The position numbers and the translations under genes are program-made. Positions 1 through 6,939 of a stretch of DNA of 14,927 nt are shown here, in pieces; positions within the stretch are counted from its first letter, which is position 1, and every line of letters begins with the position of its first letter. The notes beneath the pieces are model-generated. The model saw only the letters and a list, made by a program, of their open reading frames with translations. It was not told the origin of the DNA and made no database searches. Source of the stretch: Thermoplasmata archaeon (GTDB lineage: Archaea > Thermoplasmatota > Thermoplasmata > Thermoplasmatales > Thermoplasmataceae); contig JAJZAR010000027.1 of NCBI GenBank assembly GCA_021799315.1, positions 1 through 14,927 of the forward strand. The letters are read 5' to 3'.

Positions 1-1825
1 GAACAGAAACAGCTCCACCAATTACTACTATTGCTGCCACAATCCCTATTCCTATATATTCATAGTCGGCTACACTAAATCCGGAGTTCGAAGATGACTT
101 TGAAGTTAACGGATAAAGGTGAAGTATAACTACTTCATTTGGACCTGGGTACCACGGCATAGGAATCCAGTAAGGGTGTGCCTGATCTGGCCATCCACCT
201 ATGCTACTATTTACATATTCATACCAGTCTCCAGAGTATACCAGAGGAATTATTGGCATTTGATTGAGCATAACATTAACCATTGTATTTATATATTTAT
301 CCTGTTTTGTCAAATTTCCTGTCAGCGTGAAATTGTTATACGCACTCATGAATCCAGTACCAGTTGCATTCCATCTTTCTTCATTGGTATACGCTACTTT
401 GCCTGTGGGTACAATTGGGCCTATCATGGCACTGTAATCATACCATGGGTTTGGTCCAATACCCGTTACTGTATCCAAAGCCATCTGATAATTATTTGTT
501 GCTATGTCACTTGCAAGAGTACTAGCTTCAGGGGTTGTTGTAGTAACTGTCAGGCCCAAACTTTTCAAGTCTGCTGCTATGATTGTAATATCTGTATCCC
601 AATCTGCATAGCCAGAAACACTCATAAGACTTATTGAAGGCACAGCTGTTCCATTGCTATATTCCAACTTGTTTGAACTGCTCAATTTGAACCCGTGAGA
701 CTCAAGTAGGCTTAGTGCAGCAGATGGGTTGTACTGAGCCAATGAATTTGCTCTTTTAAGATTAGAACCATTCAAGTATGTAAGTTGTTGCGCCAGGATG
801 TTTGCTGCATTTGCAGGTTTTTCATATCCGTACTCCCCTATCTGGCATATAGCTGTTCGGTTAATATCCATGCTAATAGCCTGCCTAACATAACTTTCGT
901 TAAGAAATGGAGACAGATCGTTTATCATCACAGTTGTGGGTTGTCCTGCAGGGTACCAGTAATGATTGTAGGTTGGATCATTTTGAACAAATAATTGGGT
1001 AACATTAGGTTCGAATACGGATGCCCACTGAACCTTTCCTTCTGCAAGGGCAAGAGATAGAGCGCTGTTACTTGTATAATCTACATACACAACTTTGTCT
1101 ATCTTAGGCAATCCAGGCTGCCAGTAGTGTGGGTTCCTCACAAGGACAACTTTTTCTGGGCTGAAGCTTTGCAGCATATATGGACCAGTACCAACTGGAT
1201 CTGTGACAACTGCTGTTTGCGGGTCAGGCACACCTGCTGAGGTAGTCTTATTCTCCCATGTTTGATTTGTGGGAAGTATTACTGAGCAACCTATGTAAAA
1301 TAAATAATTAGTCTGAGGAGAGGAGAACTGAAAGCTGACGTTATATGGATTTGGTGCAGTTATTGATTTCACTACGCCCCAATCATCCAATGCCTCTTTC
1401 TCTATATTGAAAGTATACAAAACGTCGTTTGCATTAAAGGGTTGCCCGTTGGAAAATGTGACATTCTTTCTCAACGTCATATTTAAGTATAGTCCATTGT
1501 GACTGATACTATAACCAGTGGCAAGCCATGGTATCACGGTGCCGTTATAAGTGTTGACCTGTAACAAATGTTCATACATAAGTCCCATCACTCCTGTAGG
1601 TTCAGACCACACATTAAACGGATTGAAATTATCCACGAAGGCGGTACTGGGACCACCGGAGAGGTACAATGTGCTGTTGTTATCAGCTGATGTTGTAGAG
1701 GCAAACGGAGTCGCACTTACTGTTGAATTAGAGGTCTCCGCTAAAACAAAAAAACCCGATAAAACCATTATAAGTGTCATGCCAATGGCCATTAACACCT
1801 TTTCCTTATTCATTTTGCTTTTCAT
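1..1825 (-). CDS. ABC transporter family-5 solute-binding protein (peptide/sugar type), 3' end outside window
   Basis: Reading the minus strand from the ATG at 1825 gives 608 uninterrupted codons that run off the left edge. The N-terminus is basic (MKSKMNKEK) followed by a hydrophobic stretch at about residues 10-30, consistent with a signal peptide or anchor. The body resembles the SBP_bac_5 family: NFNPFN near the start, LRKNVTFSNGQPF, DPVGTGPYML with VRNPHYW around residue 208-230, and SYVRQAISMDINR. The last visible residues form a hydrophobic helix (YIGIGIVAAIVVIGG), so the mature protein is probably tethered at its C-terminus, a common archaeal design. Members of this family deliver oligopeptides or sugars to Opp/Dpp-type permeases; the substrate cannot be read here. 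Permease and ATPase genes would be expected beyond the left edge. An in-frame ATG at 1831 is possible, but the TATA box spacing favours 1825. Confidence 0.9.
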   Translation of the reverse strand, partial: MKSKMNKEKVLMAIGMTLIMVLSGFFVLAETSNSTVSATPFASTTSADNNSTLYLSGGPSTAFVDNFNPFNVWSEPTGVMGLMYEHLLQVNTYNGTVIPWLATGYSISHNGLYLNMTLRKNVTFSNGQPFNANDVLYTFNIEKEALDDWGVVKSITAPNPYNVSFQFSSPQTNYLFYIGCSVILPTNQTWENKTTSAGVPDPQTAVVTDPVGTGPYMLQSFSPEKVVLVRNPHYWQPGLPKIDKVVYVDYTSNSALSLALAEGKVQWASVFEPNVTQLFVQNDPTYNHYWYPAGQPTTVMINDLSPFLNESYVRQAISMDINRTAICQIGEYGYEKPANAANILAQQLTYLNGSNLKRANSLAQYNPSAALSLLESHGFKLSSSNKLEYSNGTAVPSISLMSVSGYADWDTDITIIAADLKSLGLTVTTTTPEASTLASDIATNNYQMALDTVTGIGPNPWYDYSAMIGPIVPTGKVAYTNEERWNATGTGFMSAYNNFTLTGNLTKQDKYINTMVNVMLNQMPIIPLVYSGDWYEYVNSSIGGWPDQAHPYWIPMPWYPGPNEVVILHLYPLTSKSSSNSGFSVADYEYIGIGIVAAIVVIGGAVSV

Positions 1826-1847
1826 CGGCATTCTAGTTACTTAAATC

Positions 1848-1855
1848 TATTTAAA
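1848..1855 (-). promoter_or_regulatory. TATA box of the solute-binding protein gene
   Basis: On the minus strand the box reads TTTAAATA, centred about 26 bp before the ATG at 1825. The expected transcription start therefore coincides with the start codon, suggesting a leaderless mRNA. The same octamer lies at the same distance before the propeller gene. Confidence 0.55.
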
Positions 1856-2261
1856 TCTAGTGCAGTTTGATTTACTAAGCAAAGTAGTATTTGCTGTGAA
1901 GGTAGGCAAAATAAGGGTTTTTTTAAAATCTCTTTACAAAATGGGTTTACATTCTACTTAAATCTTATGATAATCAAGTTGTACATTGGCACTTATTGGT
2001 ATTTAAATAAACGGCCTCCAATGTCGGAGTTCTATTGGGATAAGGCAAAATAACACAGTTTAAAACATAGATGCTCCGGACTCACGATATGAGTGCAATT
2101 TTAGGCTCATTCACGGCATACTGAAAACTCATTTCCTCATGCACATGATCTATCACGGGCAGCTTTTACAGAAAGACCATTTGGATTTCGTAATTTGTCG
2201 CACAATCTCTCAAGGGTAGCAATAAAATGAATGTTGCTTGATATCATTGCCAGTAATTGAT
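1856..2261. other. Long intergenic gap without an intact gene
   Basis: No intact gene was found between the upstream region of the solute-binding protein gene and the end of the propeller gene. It holds an isolated TATA-like octamer TTTAAATA at 2002-2009 with no convincing downstream ORF (the ATG at 2021 opens only ten codons), a weak dyad ACTCA-5-TGAGT at 2080-2094, and a 36-codon minus-strand ORF at 2137-2247 listed separately. It could be the scar of a decayed gene or mobile element, or could contain an untranslated RNA; the sequence does not decide this. Confidence 0.4.
2137..2247 (-). pseudogene. Short ORF, possible remnant of a larger protein
   Basis: A 36-codon ORF starts at an ATG at 2247; its frame stays open back to about 2271, inside the end of the propeller gene. 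The product includes NIHFIATLERLCDKLRNPNG, a composition typical of a folded, helical protein rather than random intergenic sequence. It has no recognisable promoter or ribosome binding site and no identifiable family. It could be the tail of a decayed transposase or other gene, or simply a chance ORF. Confidence 0.2.
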
Positions 2262-4607
2262 CTATCGACGTTTACCATAGATAATAACAAAAAGAGCTGT
2301 GCCTAAAATTATCGCTGCAATTATTCCGAAGAGAATAACTTCATCATACGCGTTTTGGTCGGAATATTTTTTGAACAATATTTTCATAACCTTCGGTTCG
2401 CCGTCAATTTTTATAATTCCGCTTGAGTTTATTATGTCATATTTTGAATTGCTTGAAACCTGGTAGTTGAATGATCCATTCTGCAAGCTGACATTATATT
2501 CGCTTCTAATTAGACCTCCGGAAGAACCATAATTACTTATGTTTACGTACCACTTATCATTTGGCGAGAGCCCTTTTTCCGTAAAAACAACATTATATCT
2601 ATTGACAACAGACTGATGAGTTGAGATCAGTGAAATAGTTCCAGAATTCAAATTGCTTACGTACATAAAGCAGTCAATTGGGTCGAAAGAAACTCTAAAT
2701 GGGCCACTTCCAACATGAATTTGCTCAGAGATTTTGTTATCGAAGGAAAACAGAACAGAAACAGTGTTTTGGCTTTCACTTGTAATATAAACATCTCCGT
2801 TACTTGGGTTACATGAAATTCCTTCCAAACCTGGTGCCGTGTATATATTGTCCACAACTTTCATCTGTAAAGGATCAATAATCTGTGTGCACCCAGATAT
2901 GTAATCAATTACGTAGACTTGATCATCTGAAGAATCATAAATTATTCCCTGTGGGCCCTGCTTAGTCTGGATATTTCCCACAACCCTATGGGTTATGGAA
3001 TTGACAACAGAAATATTATCACTTGCAAAATTCGCTATAAATAGGTCTGAATTTTTTTCATCATAGGCAATACCTAGAGGGCTTTTTCCTACGCCTACGT
3101 TATCGACAACTCTATTTAATGTAAGATTCAAAATGCTCATGTTATTTGATTTTTCATTCAAAACATACAGCTCATTGTTTTCTGGCACGAAGGCCAAACC
3201 AGATGGCCCCTCTCCCACTGTGAAGTTACACGTCACTTTTTCTGTAGATGAATTTATTTCAGAAATGCTGTTTGAATCGTAGTTAGTTACAAACATGTTG
3301 CCATTGGTTGAGTCATAAGCGATACACGCTGGTCCCACCCCCACCTTAATTTCTTTTATTATTTTGTGAGTTGAGGAATTTATTACATAAACGAAATCTG
3401 ACAGTGCATCTGCAACATACATATTTCGGTTGACTGGATCATAAGCTAAACCTTGAGGACCAGTTCCAACGGAAATTTCCCCAACAGTTCTATCCAGAGA
3501 CGGGTTTATAATTGACAAATTATCGGTATATTCATTCATAACATAGATTTCTCCGTTCTGTTTATCGTATGTTACTCCGTAGGGATTTAAACCTACTGAT
3601 ATGTCATTCTTCACAGTATTAGTAGTGGAATTTATTACTGAAACTGAATTAGAGCAGTAATTGGATACAAATACCTCTCCCTCATTGTCTCCACCCGTGA
3701 TTCCAAAGGGTGACTTTCCAACGTCAATGTTACACGCTGCCAGATCTGTATAAGTATTTATTACTGTAACGGTGTTAGAGTTCAAGTTCGTTACATAAAG
3801 GTCTCTATTCTCTTTGTCGAAGAATAGTTTATCCGGACCATTACCGACTGCTATGTTGTGTGTTTCAGATGGATTTGACACATTGACCATTGTCACACTA
3901 TTTGTTCCATAGTCTGCTACGTAGAGGTAGCCATTAAAGGGATCGAAAGCTACAGCGGAAGGAGAATTTACCGAAATATTACCGGTAATCTCGTTGTTTG
4001 ATGTGTTTATGATACTAACTTCACCTGAATAGCTATCTTCAACATACAAATCTCCGTTATGGCAATCATAAGCCATCCCTTCAGGGTGTTGCCCCACTGA
4101 GACACTCTTTTCCACATCATTAGTGGTGGAATTTATTACAGAAATGTTATTTGAATTGCTGTTTGCAACATACAATAGTTGATTGGCCGCGTCATACAAC
4201 GACGTTATTGGATTCACCCCGACGTTGATTGATTTCATAATCTGCTTGTTTGAAGTATTTATCAAAAATACATTATTGGAACCACAGTTTACAAGATATA
4301 AACTTCCGGTTTTTGTGTTTAAACTTGCGCAAATCGGGTAGATACCGTTGGTCACATTAAGATCATTTCCTTTAACCAACGTATTGTTTAGAAGCAAAAT
4401 TGTATCATTGACATTATTATTGCTCGCGTTCAGATTGCTGAGGGATGGTGAATAATTTAATTTTGCAAATGAAGAATTATATGATTGTGTTATTGAATTC
4501 AGGTGATCTTTTTCCATAGGTGTTGTCAATAGCATACCAGAAAATGCAATTAAAATCAAGATCATTACTGAGAATATGACCGTGGCATTCTCTGTTAATC
4601 GTTTCAT
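2262..4607 (-). CDS. Membrane-anchored surface protein with 14 YVTN beta-propeller repeats
   Basis: The 781-residue product begins with a basic stretch and a hydrophobic helix (about residues 8-27), a signal or N-terminal anchor. After an Asn/Ser-rich linker, residues ~87-668 contain 14 tandem repeats of about 42 residues. A typical unit is GxxPxGxxYDxxNGxxYVxNxxSNxVSVINxxTxxVxxxIxV. Fourteen blades fit two seven-bladed YVTN propellers. Residues ~669-750 form a separate beta-rich domain opening YNVVFTEKGLSPNDKWYVN, a module seen in many Thermoplasmatales secreted proteins. A C-terminal helix (~757-777) followed by KRR completes the anchor. Many NxS/T sequons suggest an N-glycosylated outer-surface protein. 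YVTN proteins occur in archaeal surface layers, where they are thought to mediate adhesion or protein contacts; the ligand here is unknown. The gene is monocistronic and probably leaderless. Confidence 0.88.
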   Translation of the reverse strand: MKRLTENATVIFSVMILILIAFSGMLLTTPMEKDHLNSITQSYNSSFAKLNYSPSLSNLNASNNNVNDTILLLNNTLVKGNDLNVTNGIYPICASLNTKTGSLYLVNCGSNNVFLINTSNKQIMKSINVGVNPITSLYDAANQLLYVANSNSNNISVINSTTNDVEKSVSVGQHPEGMAYDCHNGDLYVEDSYSGEVSIINTSNNEITGNISVNSPSAVAFDPFNGYLYVADYGTNSVTMVNVSNPSETHNIAVGNGPDKLFFDKENRDLYVTNLNSNTVTVINTYTDLAACNIDVGKSPFGITGGDNEGEVFVSNYCSNSVSVINSTTNTVKNDISVGLNPYGVTYDKQNGEIYVMNEYTDNLSIINPSLDRTVGEISVGTGPQGLAYDPVNRNMYVADALSDFVYVINSSTHKIIKEIKVGVGPACIAYDSTNGNMFVTNYDSNSISEINSSTEKVTCNFTVGEGPSGLAFVPENNELYVLNEKSNNMSILNLTLNRVVDNVGVGKSPLGIAYDEKNSDLFIANFASDNISVVNSITHRVVGNIQTKQGPQGIIYDSSDDQVYVIDYISGCTQIIDPLQMKVVDNIYTAPGLEGISCNPSNGDVYITSESQNTVSVLFSFDNKISEQIHVGSGPFRVSFDPIDCFMYVSNLNSGTISLISTHQSVVNRYNVVFTEKGLSPNDKWYVNISNYGSSGGLIRSEYNVSLQNGSFNYQVSSNSKYDIINSSGIIKIDGEPKVMKILFKKYSDQNAYDEVILFGIIAAIILGTALFVIIYGKRR

Positions 4608-4628
4608 GTGTGAAGATAATTATTTCTC

Positions 4629-4636
4629 TATTTAAA
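4629..4636 (-). promoter_or_regulatory. TATA box of the propeller gene
   Basis: The minus strand reads TTTAAATA, centred about 25.5 bp before the ATG at 4607, so the predicted transcription start falls on the start codon. Confidence 0.55.
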
Positions 4637-4823
4637 AATTATTAAAAATGATTTACTTAATGCTATAGTAAAATATCCTTATTTCCCCTAGAAAAGCAAA
4701 AAACCAAACATCAATCATAGACTCCTGTCAATCTTCGCATGAAGGCAAGAACTTGTATACCTCCAGAATGACGTCCCGGTCAAAACGGACATGCGCTTCA
4801 AATAAAGATATTCAGGATTTTTA

Positions 4824-4847
4824 TGGAATGAATTGAGATTCATTTCA
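4824..4847 (-). terminator. Hairpin downstream of sppA, candidate terminator
   Basis: AATGAAT-TGAG-ATTCATT is a perfect 7-bp stem with a 4-nt loop (4827-4844). It extends to about 10 bp with one mismatch or wobble (4824-4847). It lies about 30 bp past the sppA stop codon and is followed on the minus strand by an A/T-rich run. The rest of the 4608-4877 gap holds only the propeller promoter and short random ORFs. Confidence 0.4.
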
Positions 4848-4877
4848 AGTATGTCTTTCAACTATCACTGAGACGAG

Positions 4878-5615
4878 TTAAAATTGTGCTGAATCCATGA
4901 TTTCTGCAATAGTATCCCTGAGGGCGAAACCTATCACTCTGGAAATGAAAGGCTTTTTTGGCATCATCACTTTGACTTTTCGGACTCCCGTCTCCTTCTT
5001 CAGTGCCTCAAGAGCATCTTCGTAGGTACCAACCGAATCAATGAGTCCAAATTTTAAAGCATCAGCTGAGGAAAATACTTCTCCAGTTGCAAGTTCATTA
5101 ATCATTTTTTCATCCAATTTTCTCTCTCTGGCCACTGCATCTCTGAAAGAAACAAAAACTGAGTTCATAATTTGTGTCATTTTCTCATTGCCTGCTTCTG
5201 AAGGTTCAACAAAGGGGTTGTTCATATCCTTGTATTTTCCTATTTTATTCACAGTTACATCTATGCCAAGCTTGTCCAGCAGCCTCTTGAAGGACGGTGA
5301 AATGCTTATAACACCTATGGAACCTACGAGAGATGTTTCCATTGCAAATATCTTTGAGGCCACACTTGCAGCCCAGTATGCACCTGATGCACACATGGAT
5401 GAAACGCTCACGTATACAGGTTTCTTTTCCCTTAGCTTTTTGATTTTTCTGTAAAGAATTTCAGATGCTGTTGCTTCCCCTCCCGGGCTGTTCACTCGAA
5501 TTAGAACACCTGCAACCTTTCTGTTCCTTTCAAGCATATCAATTACTGGAACCATGTATTCAGACATCCTTCCGTTTATGTTGCCAGAAAGGTATACAAC
5601 ACCTATGAGTGACAT
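4878..5615 (-). CDS. sppA: Signal peptide peptidase SppA-like S49 serine protease
   Basis: The 245-residue protein (from the ATG at 5615) covers the S49 core. VLIRVNSPGG (about 37-46) is the family's RxNSPGG signature, CASGAYWAA (75-83) carries the likely nucleophile Ser77, and GKYKDMNNPF (126-135) carries the likely general base Lys129, as in the Ser-Lys dyad of Bacillus SppA. GLIDSVGTYEDAL (190-202) is the conserved region that follows. Family members degrade residual signal peptides or membrane-embedded peptides and are usually membrane-anchored. This one starts directly with the protease fold (MSLIGVVYLSG) and shows no transmembrane helix. A GTG at 5633 would add only MFHCIT. The ATG at 5615 is preferred because a TATA-like element (5637-5644) sits about 26 bp upstream. 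It is transcribed divergently from the DUF1801 gene. Confidence 0.88.
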   Translation of the reverse strand: MSLIGVVYLSGNINGRMSEYMVPVIDMLERNRKVAGVLIRVNSPGGEATASEILYRKIKKLREKKPVYVSVSSMCASGAYWAASVASKIFAMETSLVGSIGVISISPSFKRLLDKLGIDVTVNKIGKYKDMNNPFVEPSEAGNEKMTQIMNSVFVSFRDAVARERKLDEKMINELATGEVFSSADALKFGLIDSVGTYEDALEALKKETGVRKVKVMMPKKPFISRVIGFALRDTIAEIMDSAQF

Positions 5616-5636
5616 GGTTATACAATGAAACACTCC

Positions 5637-5644
5637 CTAATACT
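5637..5644 (-). promoter_or_regulatory. Weak TATA-like element of sppA
   Basis: The minus strand reads AGTATTAG, centred about 25.5 bp before the ATG at 5615. The match to a TATA box is weak, but its position supports ATG 5615 over GTG 5633 as the start. Confidence 0.3.
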
Positions 5645-5722
5645 CTTTTTCAACCACCTTCCCATGAATCTTTAGCTTCCATGCATAAAGAAATTGAATA
5701 TGACTGCACGCTGCTCTGGCAA

Positions 5723-5745
5723 ATGTTAAAATTCATGCTTAACAT
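5723..5745 (+). promoter_or_regulatory. Perfect 7-bp inverted repeat over the DUF1801 promoter, candidate operator
   Basis: ATGTTAA (5723-5729) and TTAACAT (5739-5745) are perfect inverted copies separated by 9 nt, ending 8 bp before the GTG start at 5754. The left arm overlaps the only TATA-like element at the right distance (GTTAAAA, 5725-5731), so a protein bound here would block initiation. Confidence 0.35.
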
Positions 5746-5753
5746 GGTTTCCT

Positions 5754-6200
5754 GTGTCTAAAAAATCCACTACGGATGCAGAAGCAGACCAGGTCTCTGC
5801 AAATGAGAAGGTTGATGCCATAATAGAGAACACAAAAGATTGGCGCGGAAAGAAACTGGAACTGCTTCGTTCAATCATCATTAAAACCAACACAGACATT
5901 ATAGAAGAAGTGAAGTGGAAAAAACCTTCACGACCAGAAGGTGTTCCTGTATGGTCTCTGGATGGAATTATCTGTGTTGCAGATCTTTTGAAGGAAAGAG
6001 TGAGACTCACCTTTCCACAAGGTGCAAAAATACAATCGTGCGCTAAGTTATTCAACACGAGGCTGGATAGTAAAACTGTAAGGGCTGTTGATTTTTATGC
6101 TGATGACAGGGTTGATGAACCATGTCTATTTGAAGTTGTGGCAGAAGCCATTTGCATCAACATTGAAAAGAAGAAATCTACGAAATCCCGCGAGAAATAA
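5754..6200 (+). CDS. DUF1801 (YdhG-like) domain protein
   Basis: The 148-residue protein has a charged N-terminal tail (residues 1-20) and then a DUF1801-like fold. Visible features are an N-terminal helix with LLRSIIIKTNTDIIEEVKWKKP, the segment GVPVWSLDGIICVADLLKERVRLTFPQGA, and a C-terminal alpha/beta part ending in a Lys-rich tail. Proteins of this family are small, cytosolic and poorly characterised; some are frataxin-like iron-binding proteins, but no function is established here. The start is the GTG at 5754: the only nearby ATG (5744) reads into a stop after five codons, and no in-frame ATG follows in the N-terminal region. It converges on the methyltransferase gene with 35 bp between stop codons. 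Confidence 0.7.
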   Translation: MSKKSTTDAEADQVSANEKVDAIIENTKDWRGKKLELLRSIIIKTNTDIIEEVKWKKPSRPEGVPVWSLDGIICVADLLKERVRLTFPQGAKIQSCAKLFNTRLDSKTVRAVDFYADDRVDEPCLFEVVAEAICINIEKKKSTKSREK

Positions 6201-6235
6201 TTCAATACGATTTTAATCACAGGGTTGGTCAAAGC

Positions 6236-6805
6236 TCAGCTATCGTTGGAAATTTCTTCCTCCTTCTGAATGACAGCCCATCTTGAGATCAGACTACTGC
6301 CCTCCTCAATAACCTTATATTGTTTCTTGAGTTCATTCCATTCCTCGGCACTCACGTCTCTTTTGTCCTTTGATGAACTTCTTTTGTTAACACTTAGAAA
6401 CACAAAATGACCCGGTTTTAGAATTCTCATGGTCTCTTTCATAGCTCCATCATGATCGGACATACAACAGAGCATCAGGTGTGAAACCACAAAATCCACC
6501 GAGTTGTCCTCAATTGTGTTCAGTGCGTTTGCAGAAAGGCACAGGGGTGTTATGTTATTCAATCCATTTTCCTGTGAAAGTTTCTTTAACCTTGCAACCG
6601 CCAGGCTATTTGGGTCTATGGAAATTATGCGCAAATCCAGTTTCATTCTGGCCATTTTTATAGAATAGTAACCCGGTCCAGATCCCATGTCAACCACAAG
6701 ATATCCCATTTTTAGATATTTTGCAAATACAGAAATGGGAAATCTTACGAGTCCTCTGACAGGTATATTGAGTATGAAATTGGGAATGTATCGATCGTTT
6801 GCCAT
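6236..6805 (-). CDS. Class I SAM-dependent methyltransferase
   Basis: The 189-residue protein has the class I methyltransferase motifs in order: VVDMGSGPGYYS (motif I, 37-48, SAM-binding glycine loop), ISIDPN (61-66, acidic residue for the SAM ribose), NSVDFVVSHLML (101-112, motif IV) and ETMRILKPG (124-132). It belongs to the broad Methyltransf_11/25 (UbiE-like) type. The substrate cannot be inferred; the Cys pair at 113-114 is not arranged as in arsenite methyltransferases. It lies downstream of merA on the same strand with a 134-bp gap, but a well-placed TATA box suggests its own leaderless transcript rather than strict membership of the mer unit. Confidence 0.8.
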   Translation of the reverse strand: MANDRYIPNFILNIPVRGLVRFPISVFAKYLKMGYLVVDMGSGPGYYSIKMARMKLDLRIISIDPNSLAVARLKKLSQENGLNNITPLCLSANALNTIEDNSVDFVVSHLMLCCMSDHDGAMKETMRILKPGHFVFLSVNKRSSSKDKRDVSAEEWNELKKQYKVIEEGSSLISRWAVIQKEEEISNDS

Positions 6806-6826
6806 GCGTGCGACACCGAAATTTAC

Positions 6827-6834
6827 ATATTAAA
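6827..6834 (-). promoter_or_regulatory. TATA box of the methyltransferase gene
   Basis: The minus strand reads TTTAATAT, centred about 25.5 bp before the ATG at 6805, giving a predicted leaderless start. About 50 bp further upstream is a perfect 10-bp palindrome TGAAATTTCA (6881-6890), whose role, if any, is unknown. Confidence 0.45.
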
Positions 6835-6939
6835 TTATATCCACTTTATTTCGGAAAATTTGCCTTGAGTATTTTCGTGCTGAAATTTCATGTGTTGTTC
6901 AGGCGAAGCAGGCATTATTTACGATTGCTATCCCGCAGA

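Noticed and set aside
119..637. 172-codon plus-strand ORF
   Set aside because: It lies entirely opposite the solute-binding protein reading frame; its Cys/Ile/Tyr-rich translation looks like a shadow of the real gene.
2013..2030. Short hairpin CTCC-6-GGAG as a possible mobile-element end
   Set aside because: Only four base pairs, with no matching partner repeat or target duplication found.
2657..4350. Tandem repeat array that might be a CRISPR or DNA satellite
   Set aside because: The periodicity of about 126 bp is that of 42-residue protein blades; the nucleotide copies are divergent and there are no constant repeats with unique spacers.
4730..4806. Possible small ORF or RNA in the propeller-sppA gap
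   Set aside because: Only short ORFs in several frames with no promoter at a suitable distance; the partial GTCC/GGAC pairing is weak.
5041..5454. 137-codon plus-strand ORF opposite sppA
   Set aside because: Antisense to conserved S49 motifs; no start signals and no recognisable features.
6881..6890. Perfect palindrome TGAAATTTCA sharing a core with the palindrome at 12078-12091
   Set aside because: GAAATTTC-type octamers are common in AT-rich DNA and also occur nearly intact inside coding sequence here, so a shared regulator is not supported.
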